64,000 nucleotides of DNA from Paenochrobactrum pullorum (GTDB lineage: Bacteria; Pseudomonadota; Alphaproteobacteria; Rhizobiales; Rhizobiaceae): NCBI RefSeq assembly GCF_041929845.1, contig NZ_JBHEEH010000008.1, positions 70,167 through 134,166 on the forward strand, read 5' to 3'. The notes under the pieces are model-generated. The model saw only the letters and a list, made by a program, of their open reading frames with translations. It was not told the origin of the DNA and searched no databases. The translations under genes and the position numbers were made by a program. Below, in pieces: positions 17,872 through 27,315 of the stretch. Position 1 is the stretch's first letter; every line of letters starts with the position of its first letter.

Positions 17872-19196
17872 TATCGGCCTGCCAGGAAATTAATCGCTGC
17901 TTCAACGGAAAGGGTCTGTCTTTCGCCGGTTGCACGGGTTTTAATTTCAACTTCACCATTGGCAACACTGCGCGGGCCTGCAATCACCTGATACGGCAAG
18001 CCAATCAAATCCATGGTTGCAAATTTCACGCCTGCACGCTCGTCGCGGTCATCCAACAACGGATCAAGACCGGCATTGATCAATGCTTCGTAAATCTTGG
18101 AAGAAGCGGCATCACAAGCCTCGTCACCCGGCTTCATGTTGACAATACCAACATCAAACGGAGCGATAGCTTTTGGCCAGATGATACCATCATCATCATG
18201 CGAGGCTTCAATGGTCGCAGCGACAACACGTGACGGACCGATACCATAAGAACCCATCGAAACCAGATGTTCTTTACCATCAGGGCCTTGAACCTTAGCG
18301 CCCATTGGCTCGGAATACTTGGTACCGAAATGGAAGATATGGCCAACTTCGATACCGCGTGCAGCTACCTGTTTGCCAGCTTCCACTTTTGCCCAATCAG
18401 CTTCGTCATGCATTTCTTCGGTGGCCGCATATGGTGTCGTCCACTTATCAACAATGGCTGCCATTGCTGCATCATCAAAGAAGTTGATGTCGGCGCCCGG
18501 CACTTCCAGATCAAGATAGGCGCGATCACAGAAAACCTGACTTTCGCCGGTTTCAGCCAGAATAATGAATTCATGGCTAAGATCACCGCCGATAGGGCCG
18601 GTGTCAGCGCGCATCGGCACAACCTGCACACCAATGCGGGAGAATGTGCGCAAATAGGATACAAACATACGATAATAAGCCGCTTTTGCGCCTTCGTAGT
18701 CGATATCGAAAGAATAAGCATCCTTCATCAGGAATTCGCGTGAGCGCATTACACCAAAACGCGGGCGCACCTCGTCGCGGAACTTCCACTGAATGTGATA
18801 AAGATTAAGCGGTAAATCTTTATATGAACGCACATAAGAGCGGAAAATGTCGGTGACCATTTCTTCATTGGTCGGGCCAAAGAGCATTTCCCGTTCAGAG
18901 CGGTCCTTAATGCGCAGCATTTCCTTGCCGTAAGCGTCATAGCGACCACTTTCACGCCAAAGATCAGCAGACTGGATGGTCGGCATCAAAATTTCATTAC
19001 CGCCGGCGCGGTTCTGCTCTTCGCGGATAATCGCATTAACTTTGTTAAGGACTTTCAAACCCAGAGGCAACCAGGCATAGATACCGGCAGACTGCTGACG
19101 GATCATACCAGCGCGCAGCATCAAACGGTGCGAGACGATTTCCGCCTCTTTAGGTGTTTCCTTAAGAATGGGCAAAAAGAACTGCGAAAGACGCAT
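17871..19196 (-). CDS. proS: Prolyl-tRNA synthetase
   Basis: Class II synthetase charging tRNA-Pro. The 441-residue length is the short alphaproteobacterial/mitochondrial form without the editing insertion. The start at 19196 (MRLSQFFLP) is preferred over an in-frame TTG at 19208 because it is an ATG preceded by GGTGG. Motif 2 (RDEVRPRFGVMRSREFLMKDAYSF) and motif 3 (SYGIGPSRVVAA) are clear, followed by the anticodon-binding domain. First gene of the proS-lolC-lolD operon. Confidence 0.95.
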   Translation of the reverse strand: MRLSQFFLPILKETPKEAEIVSHRLMLRAGMIRQQSAGIYAWLPLGLKVLNKVNAIIREEQNRAGGNEILMPTIQSADLWRESGRYDAYGKEMLRIKDRSEREMLFGPTNEEMVTDIFRSYVRSYKDLPLNLYHIQWKFRDEVRPRFGVMRSREFLMKDAYSFDIDYEGAKAAYYRMFVSYLRTFSRIGVQVVPMRADTGPIGGDLSHEFIILAETGESQVFCDRAYLDLEVPGADINFFDDAAMAAIVDKWTTPYAATEEMHDEADWAKVEAGKQVAARGIEVGHIFHFGTKYSEPMGAKVQGPDGKEHLVSMGSYGIGPSRVVAATIEASHDDDGIIWPKAIAPFDVGIVNMKPGDEACDAASSKIYEALINAGLDPLLDDRDERAGVKFATMDLIGLPYQVIAGPRSVANGEVEIKTRATGERQTLSVEAAINFLAGR

Positions 19197-19432
19197 TAAA
19201 ACCACCAATCAGAGAATAGCCCGTTCGGCAAAGAATCAGGCAAAAAACTATATAAAGCTCTTAATTTCATAGCCACATCTGCAGATAATGGGAACCCGAA
19301 GAGTAAGCTTTGTTACCATTGTTGCACTTTGAAAAAGCTTTAAAGTCAATTCGGCACCAAATCATGGCAAAGAGTAAAGCCCGACCAAATAGTTGCGTAA
19401 CATTTTTTGTAGCCGCTTGTTTTGCAGCCACA

Positions 19433-19482
19433 ACAAAAAAACACGGCACCAACCAGACTTTCAAAGTCTGACCAATGCCGTG
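19433..19482 (-). terminator. Terminator of thrS
   Basis: Long imperfect hairpin: outer arms CACGGCA / TGCCGTG and inner arms AGACTTT / AAAGTCT, followed on the minus strand by seven T. It lies 35 bp past the thrS stop. Confidence 0.85.
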
Positions 19483-19517
19483 ATTGCATATCAATTATTT
19501 AAAGCCAAACGCCTTAA

Positions 19518-21497
19518 TCAGACGTTTTCGTTTTTCAAACGCACCAAATCCGGTGGTGTTGCCTCTTTCACCAGTGATGCAACAGCCTCATCAAGGCTCA
19601 TGGACGATTGGTCACGTGAACCAAGACGGCGGATATTGACGGTGCGCTCTTCCGCTTCACGATTACCGCAAACCAGAATAACCGGCACTTTCTGCAGTGA
19701 ATGTTCACGAACCTTATAATTGATCTTCTCATTGCGAAGATCGGTCGTGACCTGCAAACCGGCAGCTTTCAGCGTTGCAGCCACATCGCGCGCATAATCA
19801 TCTGCATCGGATGTAATCGTTGCCACAACCACCTGAATTGGCGCGAACCACAAAGGCATATGACCGGCAAAATTTTCGATCAAGATACCAAGGAAACGCT
19901 CCATTGAGCCGCAAATCGCGCGGTGAATCATCACCGGCTGCTTCTTCTCGGAATCATTACCGATATAGAAAGCACCGAAACGTTCCGGCAAATTGAAGTC
20001 GACCTGTGTTGTTCCGCATTGCCATTCACGACCAATCGCATCACGCAGCGTATATTCGAATTTCGGACCGTAGAACGCGCCCTCGCCTTCGAAGATCGAC
20101 GTTTTAATTTCCGGAGACTGTTCTTTAATTGTCTCCAGAACTTCCATCATCACACCTTCGGCGCGATCCCAAAGCTCATCCGAGCCGACACGCTTTTCAG
20201 GACGCGTCGACAATTTGATCGTTATGCCTTCAAAGCCAAAGTCTTTATAGACAGACAAGATCAGGTCATTGATACGAAGGCATTCTGCCGCCAACTGTTC
20301 ATCAGTACAGAACACATGCGCGTCATCTTGCGTAAAGCCGCGAACACGCATCAAGCCATGCAGAGCGCCTGATGGTTCATAACGATGCACATTACCAAAC
20401 TCAGCCAAACGAATTGGCAGATCGCGATAGGATTTCAAACCATGTTTGAAAATCATCACGTGACCCGGGCAATTCATTGGCTTCAACGCAAAGACGCGGT
20501 CATCATCAGTGTCATCACCGGCAACAGTTACCTTGAACATATTGTCGCGATACCAGCCCCAGTGACCTGATGTTTCCCAAAGGGATTTATCAAGCACCTG
20601 CGGTGCATTAACTTCCTGATAGCCGTGATTGTCCAGACGACGACGCATATAACTGACGAGTGTCTGGAACATGCGCCAGCCTTTAGCATGCCAGAACACA
20701 ACGCCCGGCCCCTCTTCCTGAAAATGGAACAAATCCATTTCACGTCCCAGACGGCGATGGTCGCGCTTTTCAGCCTCTTCAAGCATTGTCAGATAGGCTT
20801 GAAGGTCTTTGTCGCTGGCAAAGGCTGTACCGTAAATACGCGTCAGCATCGGATTATTGCTGTCACCACGCCAATAAGCACCAGCGACTTTCATCAGCTT
20901 GAAAGCATTACCCACCTGACCGGTAGATGCCATATGAGGACCACGGCAAAGATCAAACCAATCACCCTGATAATAAATATTCAGGTTCTGATCTTCCGGA
21001 ATAGCGTCAATCAGCTCAACCTTATAGCTCTCGCCTTTGTCGGCAAAAACTTGCTTGGCTTTATCGCGCGACCAGACTTCCTTGCTGAAGGCTTTATTGC
21101 GACCGATAATCTCGCGCATTTTCTTTTCAATCACCGGCAGATCATCCGGTGTGAAAGGTTCGTTACGCGCAAAATCGTAATAAAAGCCGTTTTCGATCAC
21201 AGGGCCGATGGTAACCTGTGTACCGGGAAACAGTTCCTGCACAGCTTCTGCGAGGATATGAGCACAATCATGCCGAATAAGCTCAAGCGCGCGCGGGTCT
21301 TCGCGGGTCAGAATTTCCACATCACCAGAAGCGCCGAGCGGATCGCTCAGATCACGGATGGTGCCATCCATGACATAGGCCACAGCTTTTTTCGCCAGTG
21401 ATTTGGAGATTGATTCTGCCAACTCCGCGCCGGTCATGGCACTGTCATATTCACGTGACGAGCCATCAGGGAATTTTAACGAAACAACATTCGACAT
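19518..21497 (-). CDS. thrS: Threonyl-tRNA synthetase
   Basis: Charges tRNA-Thr. Start set at ATG 21497 (MSNVVSLKFPDGS) with AAGGA 9 nt before it; an upstream in-frame start at 21611 adds residues unlike the family. The 659 residues hold the N-terminal TGS domain, an editing domain with the zinc-type HDCAHILAEAV, class II motif 2 (RLAEFGNVHRYEPSGALHGLMRVRGFTQDD) with MNCPGH upstream as zinc/active-site ligand, motif 3 (HRAICGSMERFLGILIE) and a C-terminal anticodon-binding domain. Confidence 0.95.
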   Translation of the reverse strand: MSNVVSLKFPDGSSREYDSAMTGAELAESISKSLAKKAVAYVMDGTIRDLSDPLGASGDVEILTREDPRALELIRHDCAHILAEAVQELFPGTQVTIGPVIENGFYYDFARNEPFTPDDLPVIEKKMREIIGRNKAFSKEVWSRDKAKQVFADKGESYKVELIDAIPEDQNLNIYYQGDWFDLCRGPHMASTGQVGNAFKLMKVAGAYWRGDSNNPMLTRIYGTAFASDKDLQAYLTMLEEAEKRDHRRLGREMDLFHFQEEGPGVVFWHAKGWRMFQTLVSYMRRRLDNHGYQEVNAPQVLDKSLWETSGHWGWYRDNMFKVTVAGDDTDDDRVFALKPMNCPGHVMIFKHGLKSYRDLPIRLAEFGNVHRYEPSGALHGLMRVRGFTQDDAHVFCTDEQLAAECLRINDLILSVYKDFGFEGITIKLSTRPEKRVGSDELWDRAEGVMMEVLETIKEQSPEIKTSIFEGEGAFYGPKFEYTLRDAIGREWQCGTTQVDFNLPERFGAFYIGNDSEKKQPVMIHRAICGSMERFLGILIENFAGHMPLWFAPIQVVVATITSDADDYARDVAATLKAAGLQVTTDLRNEKINYKVREHSLQKVPVILVCGNREAEERTVNIRRLGSRDQSSMSLDEAVASLVKEATPPDLVRLKNENV

Positions 21498-21657
21498 AAT
21501 TTTGTCCTTATCCAGTCCCGCCAACGATTGCGGGTGGTTGTCTTCATTGAATTGATTATTTTGATTGCAAACTAGATTTTTCAAGAAAATTCTAAAGTTT
21601 ACAGTCTGCACAAGCTCATAAATGTTTTTGCAGCCAAGGTAAAGCTTTCAAGCCGTA

Positions 21658-22035
21658 TCAAGCTTTGGTTTTGCGGGCGATAAGCCAATAGCGCCACGGC
21701 TTATACCAGCGATAACTCTCCGGAATTGCCTGCGGCACCGGATCAAAACCATCAGTACCAAAAGGTCCGCAACGCATTACGCGAAAAAGCCCCATCCAGC
21801 CACCGCTCCACAAACCATACCGCGCAATGGCTTCATAGGTATATTCCGAGCATGTCGGCAAATGGCGGCAGGAATTGCCGATAAAGCCCGATAATGTCAG
21901 TTGATAAAGCCGGACGAAACCGGTGCCAAACAACCGCCCCGGCGTTTTTCTCCATGCACCATTGAAATTGCGCCCCATATAGGGCTTACGCTCTGCCTTG
22001 GCTTTGGGCGCATGATCATGACCGCAGCCGCACAT
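21658..22035 (-). CDS. yidD: Membrane protein insertion efficiency factor YidD
   Basis: Small membrane-associated protein thought to help YidC-dependent insertion. The core CRHLPTCSEYTYEAIARYG (about residues 56-74) and the GPFGTDGFDPVP block are diagnostic. At 125 residues it carries an extra His/Cys-rich N-terminus (MCGCGHDHAPKA) that could bind metal. Its ATG overlaps the stop of the IscU-like gene by one base (TGATG), so the two are coupled. Confidence 0.92.
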   Translation of the reverse strand: MCGCGHDHAPKAKAERKPYMGRNFNGAWRKTPGRLFGTGFVRLYQLTLSGFIGNSCRHLPTCSEYTYEAIARYGLWSGGWMGLFRVMRCGPFGTDGFDPVPQAIPESYRWYKPWRYWLIARKTKA

Positions 22036-22484
22036 CAGCCAGCCTGCCCCACATGTTCGCCCTGCTCAATTTGTGTCAGGCAATCCACCACCGCGTCAAA
22101 CACCAATAATGTTGACGCATGGCGCGCCCGATAATCACGCACAGGCGCAAAATATTTAAAATCGCCAAAACGTCCCTTCGGCGCATCACCGTTATTTTTC
22201 AGCATTTCATACATGCACTCACGTAAAGTTTTCAGCTCTTCCGGTGTCGCACCAATGATTGTGCGCGCCATAACCGAAGCCGTTGCCTGCCCTAAAGCGC
22301 AGGCTTTTACATCTTGCCCGTAATCACTGACAATTCCATCAATCACGTCCATATCTACGATGATGGTCGATCCGCATAATCTGGAATGCGCCTTGGCGCT
22401 TGCCTGCGGGTGTTCCAGGCGCTCGGTCTTGGAAATACTACCGGCAAACTCCAAAATCCGCTGATTATAGAGATCGTCAATCAT
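22035..22484 (-). CDS. IscU/NifU-like iron-sulfur scaffold family protein
   Basis: 149 residues resembling the IscU scaffold fold. Two of the three cluster-ligand positions are present: LCGS (C37) and CALGQA (C62). The third, near residue 120, reads RHAST where IscU has a cysteine, so cluster binding as in IscU is doubtful unless C90 substitutes. It is the first gene of a pair with yidD, an arrangement I recall from Brucella relatives. Role in Fe-S assembly is therefore family inference only. Confidence 0.8.
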   Translation of the reverse strand: MIDDLYNQRILEFAGSISKTERLEHPQASAKAHSRLCGSTIIVDMDVIDGIVSDYGQDVKACALGQATASVMARTIIGATPEELKTLRECMYEMLKNNGDAPKGRFGDFKYFAPVRDYRARHASTLLVFDAVVDCLTQIEQGEHVGQAG

Positions 22485-22798
22485 GGCTCAATCTGTCTCG
22501 CAAATCCGATAAGGCACACATAATAATAAACATGCCCTTTTTTTGATGCTGTTTCCATACTATATAATCATCTGATAAAGCTTGCGCCATAGTTTAAGCC
22601 AGCATAGCGATAATTGTCGTGCAATCTTTAAGTATTTCAGCTAATAGCTGTTAAGCTTGCGATAGCCAGACCAAACAAATACTCTTTTATTTAAAAGAGA
22701 CAAAAATCCTTCCAATACACACCTGCAATCTATCAGGTTTAATATGTATTGCCGTTCAACTCGTCTCCTCCGCGAAGGAGACTACGGGAGATACTAAA
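22485..22798. promoter_or_regulatory. Divergent upstream region of iscU-like and folE
   Basis: About 310 bp with no gene. It holds an 18-bp palindrome CTCTTTTA-TT-TAAAAGAG (22682-22699), a candidate operator. Just before folE is a small hairpin GTCTCCT / AGGAGAC (22763-22782) ending 3 bp before the GGGAG ribosome site (22786-22790). Confidence 0.4.
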
Positions 22799-23431
22799 AT
22801 GGATCATCCATGCGACAACAAGATTGAAGCCGCTGTAAATAGTGACATGATGGCAGCTGTAAAGCGCCCGTCACAACAAGAAGCCGAAGCAGCAGTACGT
22901 ACCTTATTGCTCTGGGCTGGCGAAAATCCCGATCGTGAAGGCCTGCTGGAAACGCCAAAGCGCGTCGCCAAATCCTATAAAGAACTTTTTGCCGGTTATG
23001 GAGAAAATCCGGAAGACATTCTCGGCACCACTTTCGAGGAAGTCGGCGGCTATGATGATCTGGTATTGGTGAAAGACATTAGTTTCCACTCTCACTGCGA
23101 GCATCATATGGTGCCGATCATCGGCAAGGCACATGTGGCCTATCTGCCGGATGGCGAAGTTGTCGGCCTTTCCAAAATTGCCCGCACGGTCGAAGTCTTT
23201 GCCCGCCGTCTGCAAACACAGGAAAATATCACCGCCCAAATCGCTAACACAATCCAGACGATTTTAAAGCCACGTGGCGTCGCTGTTTTATTGGAAGCAG
23301 AACATATGTGCATGGCCATGCGCGGCATCCGCAAGCAAGGCTCCAGCACCATCACCACCACCTTCACCGGTGAGTTCCGCGATAATGTCAACGAACAGGT
23401 TCGCTTTATGAGCCTGATCCGCGCATCTTGA
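22799..23431 (+). CDS. folE: GTP cyclohydrolase I
   Basis: First step of tetrahydrofolate synthesis, converting GTP to dihydroneopterin triphosphate. The 210 residues contain the zinc and catalytic motifs SHCEHHMVPIIGKAHVAYLP, GLSKIARTVE, and MCMAMRGIRKQGSST. ATG with GGGAG 8 nt upstream. hisI follows 24 bp downstream on the same strand. Confidence 0.96.
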   Translation: MDHPCDNKIEAAVNSDMMAAVKRPSQQEAEAAVRTLLLWAGENPDREGLLETPKRVAKSYKELFAGYGENPEDILGTTFEEVGGYDDLVLVKDISFHSHCEHHMVPIIGKAHVAYLPDGEVVGLSKIARTVEVFARRLQTQENITAQIANTIQTILKPRGVAVLLEAEHMCMAMRGIRKQGSSTITTTFTGEFRDNVNEQVRFMSLIRAS

Positions 23432-23455
23432 TTACAAAAGTTTGAAGAGAACCGC

Positions 23456-23872
23456 ATGAGCGTTGAATTTTTGTCCCAGAGCGAATGCACAAAACACGAA
23501 ATTGAAGAAGGTTCCATTTTCGCTCCCCGTTTTGACAGTAACGGCCTGATCACCGCAGTTGTCTGCGATGCGCGTGACAACACTATTTTGATGGTCGCTC
23601 ATATGAACGCGCAAGCACTCAGCCTGACACTGGAAACAGGTATTGCCCATTACTGGTCGCGCTCGCGCCAGCAATTATGGAAAAAGGGCGAAACATCCGG
23701 TAATTTACAAACGGTTGTTTCGCTTAGCACTGATTGCGATCAAGACGCACTCTGTCTTCATGTGGAGGTAGCGGGCAATGGCCCTACCTGCCACACGGAA
23801 AGACGCTCGTGTTTTTACAGGCAAGTCAGTCTCGTTGATGGCGAAACCCGTTTAACAATCAAAGCAGAGTAA
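23456..23872 (+). CDS. hisI: Phosphoribosyl-AMP cyclohydrolase
   Basis: Third step of histidine synthesis. The 138-residue monofunctional form has MVAHMNAQAL, AHYWSRSRQQLWKKGETSGN, the metal-binding DCDQDALCLHVE and GPTCHTERRSCFY with the conserved cysteines. It probably shares a transcript with folE and ends at a strong hairpin. Confidence 0.95.
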   Translation: MSVEFLSQSECTKHEIEEGSIFAPRFDSNGLITAVVCDARDNTILMVAHMNAQALSLTLETGIAHYWSRSRQQLWKKGETSGNLQTVVSLSTDCDQDALCLHVEVAGNGPTCHTERRSCFYRQVSLVDGETRLTIKAE

Positions 23873-23881
23873 TTTTTTTAA

Positions 23882-23911
23882 AGATCTCACCCCACCGGTG
23901 AGGTCTTTTTT
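23882..23911 (+). terminator. Terminator of folE-hisI
   Basis: AGATCTCACC / GGTGAGGTCT hairpin followed by six T, ten bases past the hisI stop. Confidence 0.88.
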
Positions 23912-24221
23912 CTATGTAAGTACCTCAACGAGATTCGGGCGCATGAATCCAATTCAGCGAAAAATCAACCTGACAGTGTCCCGCAATTATCTCCACAACT
24001 TACAAAACAACTATTGTGGAAAACCTGTTTCTTTTCTCGCACATGCCAGATCGGATCAGAAGGCCGGAAATACTGGCTTTTTGCTGCATTGAATCATGAA
24101 AAACGTAATTGCAGCAATGTTTTACGAAAATAATCATGATAATTTTATTATAGGGCTTGTGCAGTCATAAGTGATTTGCTAAATCGCCTTCACCGAAGCA
24201 GTTCGGTTTCTACCACACAGT

Positions 24222-24306
24222 GCGGTCGTGGCGGAATTGGTAGACGCGCAGCGTTGAGGTCGCTGTGGGGCAACCCGTGGAAGTTCGAGTCTTCTCGACC
24301 GCACCA
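24222..24306 (+). tRNA. tRNA-Leu(GAG)
   Basis: Acceptor arms GCGGTCG / CGACCGC pair over 7 bp, discriminator A and encoded CCA at 24304-24306. Anticodon stem CAGCG / CGCTG encloses loop TTGAGGT, giving anticodon GAG at 24256-24258. A variable arm is present as expected for leucine tRNAs, and the T loop is GTTCGAGTC. Confidence 0.95.
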
Positions 24307-24722
24307 TTCTCTCCTTACGAGGATTGAGATTTAATTAACAAATTCAATTCGTTAGTTTAAAGTTATATTTTTACAATCCCTCACCATACCGCCAAAAACC
24401 TCCATTGATTTTATTATGGAACTTAAATTAAGCCATCACCCTTTCACCCTGCAATAACCGGCAAACGCTACCGGCCAAATGTCGCAAACGCGCCTCCAAT
24501 TGAAACGGCGACGATTGATATAAGCATCATCGCACCACTCCGCGTTTAAACCACTTCCTGATTCCTTCCCCCTCTTTAACCGAGTGTCCAGTACGTCAAG
24601 CTTTTGGTGGCTTGGGCGCGCCAGACCGCTCGCCATATTGTTTTTGAAACATCACAGACAATGAAAACATTAGTGTATTTCGTGTTTTCCACACCCTACC
24701 ACAAGGAACATATGCCTAGATA
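24307..24722. other. AT-rich intergenic stretch, nothing recognised
   Basis: About 415 bp between tRNA-Leu and the small SOS-type gene. I see no reading frame with a ribosome site, no terminator and no mobile-element signature. Confidence 0.4.
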
Positions 24723-24767
24723 TTGACAAATATTCCTATTTCGTTCACCTTAGAACAAAAGGAGTAC
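24723..24767 (+). promoter_or_regulatory. Promoter with degenerate LexA box (24753-24767)
   Basis: TTGACA at 24723-24728 is a good -35. GAAC-AAAAGGA-GTAC (24753-24767) differs from the GAAC-N7-GAAC LexA box at one base and overlaps the GGAG ribosome site of the next gene. The paralogue at 27617 has a perfect box in the same place, which raises the chance that this one is used. Confidence 0.45.
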
Positions 24768-24772
24768 GAGTC

Positions 24773-25024
24773 ATGAGCAGCAATGTCCAAACAGCCGAAA
24801 AGTTCATTGTAATCCCCTATCGTAAAAATCGCCGTAACTTAGTCGCCGCAGAAATGAGACCAACACAAACCGCAGAGAGTGCGACAAGGATTGCTGGGCT
24901 CATGGCAGAACGCTTTGCCGGCGTTGTTGCTTATGCAGTCACGGTAGACACAGAAACAGGCGATATGAATAACCCACGCCTGCTCGCCTCTTATGGCGAA
25001 GTTCCAGCACAACAAGAAGACTAA
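24773..25024 (+). CDS. Small conserved protein, paralogue A of an SOS-linked pair
   Basis: 83 residues of unknown function. The centre reads IVIPYRKNRRNLVAAEMR, then MAERFAGVVAYAVTVD and ETGDM, PRLLASYGEVPAQ. The gene at 27617 encodes a close paralogue, colinear from end to end. No membrane segment or known motif is visible; it looks like a small soluble alpha/beta protein. It lies 85 bp before a Y-family DNA polymerase on the same strand and may share its transcript. A damage-related role is inferred from that neighbour and the LexA-like site. Confidence 0.8.
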   Translation: MSSNVQTAEKFIVIPYRKNRRNLVAAEMRPTQTAESATRIAGLMAERFAGVVAYAVTVDTETGDMNNPRLLASYGEVPAQQED

Positions 25025-25108
25025 CAACCAATTCACATTTTGTAGACATGAACTTGCGCATTTTGTTGCGTGAGATTGATGTAACTCGCCTTAGTTTAGG
25101 AAAAAGTT

Positions 25109-26383
25109 ATGCGTAAGCCGGAAACGATTGAACGGCTATATCTGGACTTTGACGGCTTCTTTGCCAGCGTTGAGCAACAATGCGACAAACGTCTGCGTGG
25201 CAAGCCCATCGGAGTTGTGCCTTTTGCTGGCACCGACCGGACAGCCGTGATTGCATGCTCAAAGGAAGCCAAAGCGCGCGGCGTGAAGAACGTTATGAAA
25301 ATCAAAGACGCCATGCAAATTTGCCCCGATCTGATTCTGGTGCCACAAAAGCCTGATCTGTACCGCCGCGCGCATAATGCCCTGCTCTGCGAGATAGAAA
25401 CTATTATTCCCATTGATGCAGCCAAAAGCATTGATGAGCTGACTTGTGTGCTGGATGAAAATGGTCGTCAAAATCCTGAAGCTCTAGCGCAAGCAATCAA
25501 GACACATCTTGCAGAAACAATCGGCCCATACATCACCTGCTCAATAGGATTTGGAGCTAACAGGCACTTGGCCAAGATGGCATGCAAGGCTGGCAAGGAG
25601 GCAACCAAACGAGCAGGTAACTCTGGCAACGGCTTAGCCGTCTGGCACCCTCACCTGATGCCTGCCCCACTTTTTGAGGTGCAGCTGGAAGACATTCCGG
25701 CAGTCGGTCGCAACATGGCACAAAGATTATACCGCCATAATATCTATACGACTGAGGCACTTTATAACCTTCAGCCGAAACACATGCGAAAAATCTGGAA
25801 CAATGTCACCGGCGAGCGCCTTTGGTATGCTCTGCACGGTTACGACATTCAGACACAGCCGCAAAAGCGCGGCATGTTCGGCCACGGTCGTGTGCTGCCG
25901 CCTGAAGCCAGAAGCATCAATGGTGCCTATGAGATTTCAAGGCTACTGCTCACCAAAGCTGCCAGACGGTTAAGGCGCGAGAACTATTATGCCGATGGCT
26001 TATCGCTTTGGCTATCCATCCGTGATGACGGATGGTTTCGCAATATCAAAATTCCGACCGTCAATGACGATCAAGCCATCCTGTCTGCCTTACGAGAACT
26101 ATGGGACATGGTGCACCGTGATTTTCCACGCGGCCTCACCATTTTGCGTGTCAGCGTGACGCTTTACGATCTAAGCTCTGCCGATGCACGTCAGATGGAT
26201 ATGTTGAACAATGACGATATGATGCGCCAGAAATGGGAGAAAGCCAGCACAGCCATCGATAGCTTAAACAATCGCTATTCCAAAACCATGGTTAGTATGG
26301 GCGAATGGAAACCACCGGCAGGCGGCCATGTTGGCGGCAAGATAAGCTATGTGCGCATCCCATCGCCTGAAGATTTTTGGTGA
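25109..26383 (+). CDS. Y-family DNA polymerase (DinB/UmuC-like)
   Basis: Translesion polymerase, 424 residues. The palm carries YLDFDGFFASVEQ (catalytic aspartate D13) near the N-terminus and SIDEL near residue 110 with the second Asp/Glu pair, so the active site is intact. A helix-hairpin-helix stretch DIPAVGRNMAQRLY follows at about 195-208, then a little-finger domain. It does not end in an obvious beta-clamp motif. It is distinct from standard DinB (Pol IV) in its insertion-rich palm and C-terminal WKPPAGGHVGGK. Likely damage-inducible; I see no LexA box directly before it, so it may depend on the promoter of the gene at 24773. Confidence 0.88.
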   Translation: MRKPETIERLYLDFDGFFASVEQQCDKRLRGKPIGVVPFAGTDRTAVIACSKEAKARGVKNVMKIKDAMQICPDLILVPQKPDLYRRAHNALLCEIETIIPIDAAKSIDELTCVLDENGRQNPEALAQAIKTHLAETIGPYITCSIGFGANRHLAKMACKAGKEATKRAGNSGNGLAVWHPHLMPAPLFEVQLEDIPAVGRNMAQRLYRHNIYTTEALYNLQPKHMRKIWNNVTGERLWYALHGYDIQTQPQKRGMFGHGRVLPPEARSINGAYEISRLLLTKAARRLRRENYYADGLSLWLSIRDDGWFRNIKIPTVNDDQAILSALRELWDMVHRDFPRGLTILRVSVTLYDLSSADARQMDMLNNDDMMRQKWEKASTAIDSLNNRYSKTMVSMGEWKPPAGGHVGGKISYVRIPSPEDFW

Positions 26384-26560
26384 TCAAATGACGCGTCTTT
26401 ATGGATTAAGCCACAATGACCTCTACTCTTTTTCATCAGGGATAATGATCTATCCATTTGAATTATTAAAAAAACAAAACAACGCTAAAAAACTTAAATA
26501 CAAGATGGATAAAAATCTCATAATATAGACGCCTACAAATTTAAAACTTGGAAAAAATAA

Positions 26561-26587
26561 TAAAGCCCCGCATAAAGCGAGGCTTTA
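26561..26587 (-). terminator. Terminator, mainly for the nitroreductase gene
   Basis: TAAAGCC-CCGC / GCG-AGGCTTTA hairpin with one mismatch. On the minus strand it is followed by TTATTATTTTTT, so it fits termination of the gene ending at 26713. It may also stop transcripts from the polymerase side. Confidence 0.65.
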
Positions 26588-26712
26588 AATATTTTATCTG
26601 CAAATGATCTGAAAAATTAGAATAGCCGACAATTGTTTACCAACAAATTTTTCATTGATTATTAGCATCAGCCTTCTTTCATTATATTATGAAAGCTAAA
26701 CTCTTTTATATA

Positions 26713-27315
26713 TTATCCAAACACCTTGAAACGGGCAGAATCATCAATAAATGTTTTTTCCGCAAATGGTGCTTCATTGGAACCAAAAGGCATTTGGGCG
26801 ATTAGTTTCCATGAGGATGGAATATCCCAAGTTTTTGCCACTTCATTATCGATCAGTGGGTTATAATGCTGAAGACTGGCACCGATTCCAGCTTCGGCAA
26901 GAGCTGTCCAAACAGCAAATTGAGCCATACCTGCAGAGTGCTGTGAAAAGATCGGGAAATTATCGGCATAAAGCGGAAAGCTTTCCTGAAGCTTCTTAAC
27001 GGCATCCTGATCTTCATAAAATAAAATAGTACCTGCACCAGCTGCAAAACTGTTCATTTTGGCTTCAGTTGTCGCAAAAGCATCAGCAGGTACAAGTTTA
27101 CGCAATGTTTCTTTGGTAATCGACCAGAGTTTTTCACTCTGCTCCCCAAACAAAATAACAGCACGTGATGTTTGTGAATTAAAGGATGATGGAGCCAATT
27201 TGATTGCTTTTTGAGCCAAATTTATAACTTCATCTTGAGAGATCGGCAGGTTTTTACCCAAGGCATATTGCGTGCGTCTTTTGCTGATCAGCTCAATTGT
27301 AGTGCTGGTTGTCAT
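26713..27315 (-). CDS. Nitroreductase family protein
   Basis: FMN-dependent oxidoreductase fold, 200 residues from ATG 27315 (MTTSTTIELI); an in-frame ATG at 27339 is possible. RRTQYALG and APSSFNSQTSRAVIL are the FMN-binding N-terminal motifs; AGIGASLQHYNP and the C-terminal PFGSNEAP complete the family pattern. It looks like the Hbn1/Frm2-type subgroup rather than NfsB. Substrate unknown; quinones, nitro compounds or lipids have been suggested for relatives. Confidence 0.85.
   Translation of the reverse strand: MTTSTTIELISKRRTQYALGKNLPISQDEVINLAQKAIKLAPSSFNSQTSRAVILFGEQSEKLWSITKETLRKLVPADAFATTEAKMNSFAAGAGTILFYEDQDAVKKLQESFPLYADNFPIFSQHSAGMAQFAVWTALAEAGIGASLQHYNPLIDNEVAKTWDIPSSWKLIAQMPFGSNEAPFAEKTFIDDSARFKVFG

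Noticed and set aside
19267..19494. 75-residue minus-strand frame between proS and thrS
   Set aside because: It runs through the thrS terminator hairpin and has no ribosome site.
24436..24636. 66-residue minus-strand frame between tRNA-Leu and the small SOS gene
   Set aside because: Lacks a ribosome site and no recognisable motif; treated as chance, although a degraded gene cannot be excluded.
24741..24757. GTTC-N6-GAAC as a symmetric operator
   Set aside because: It does not fit the alphaproteobacterial direct-repeat LexA box; the one-mismatch GAAC-N7-GTAC next to it is the better candidate.
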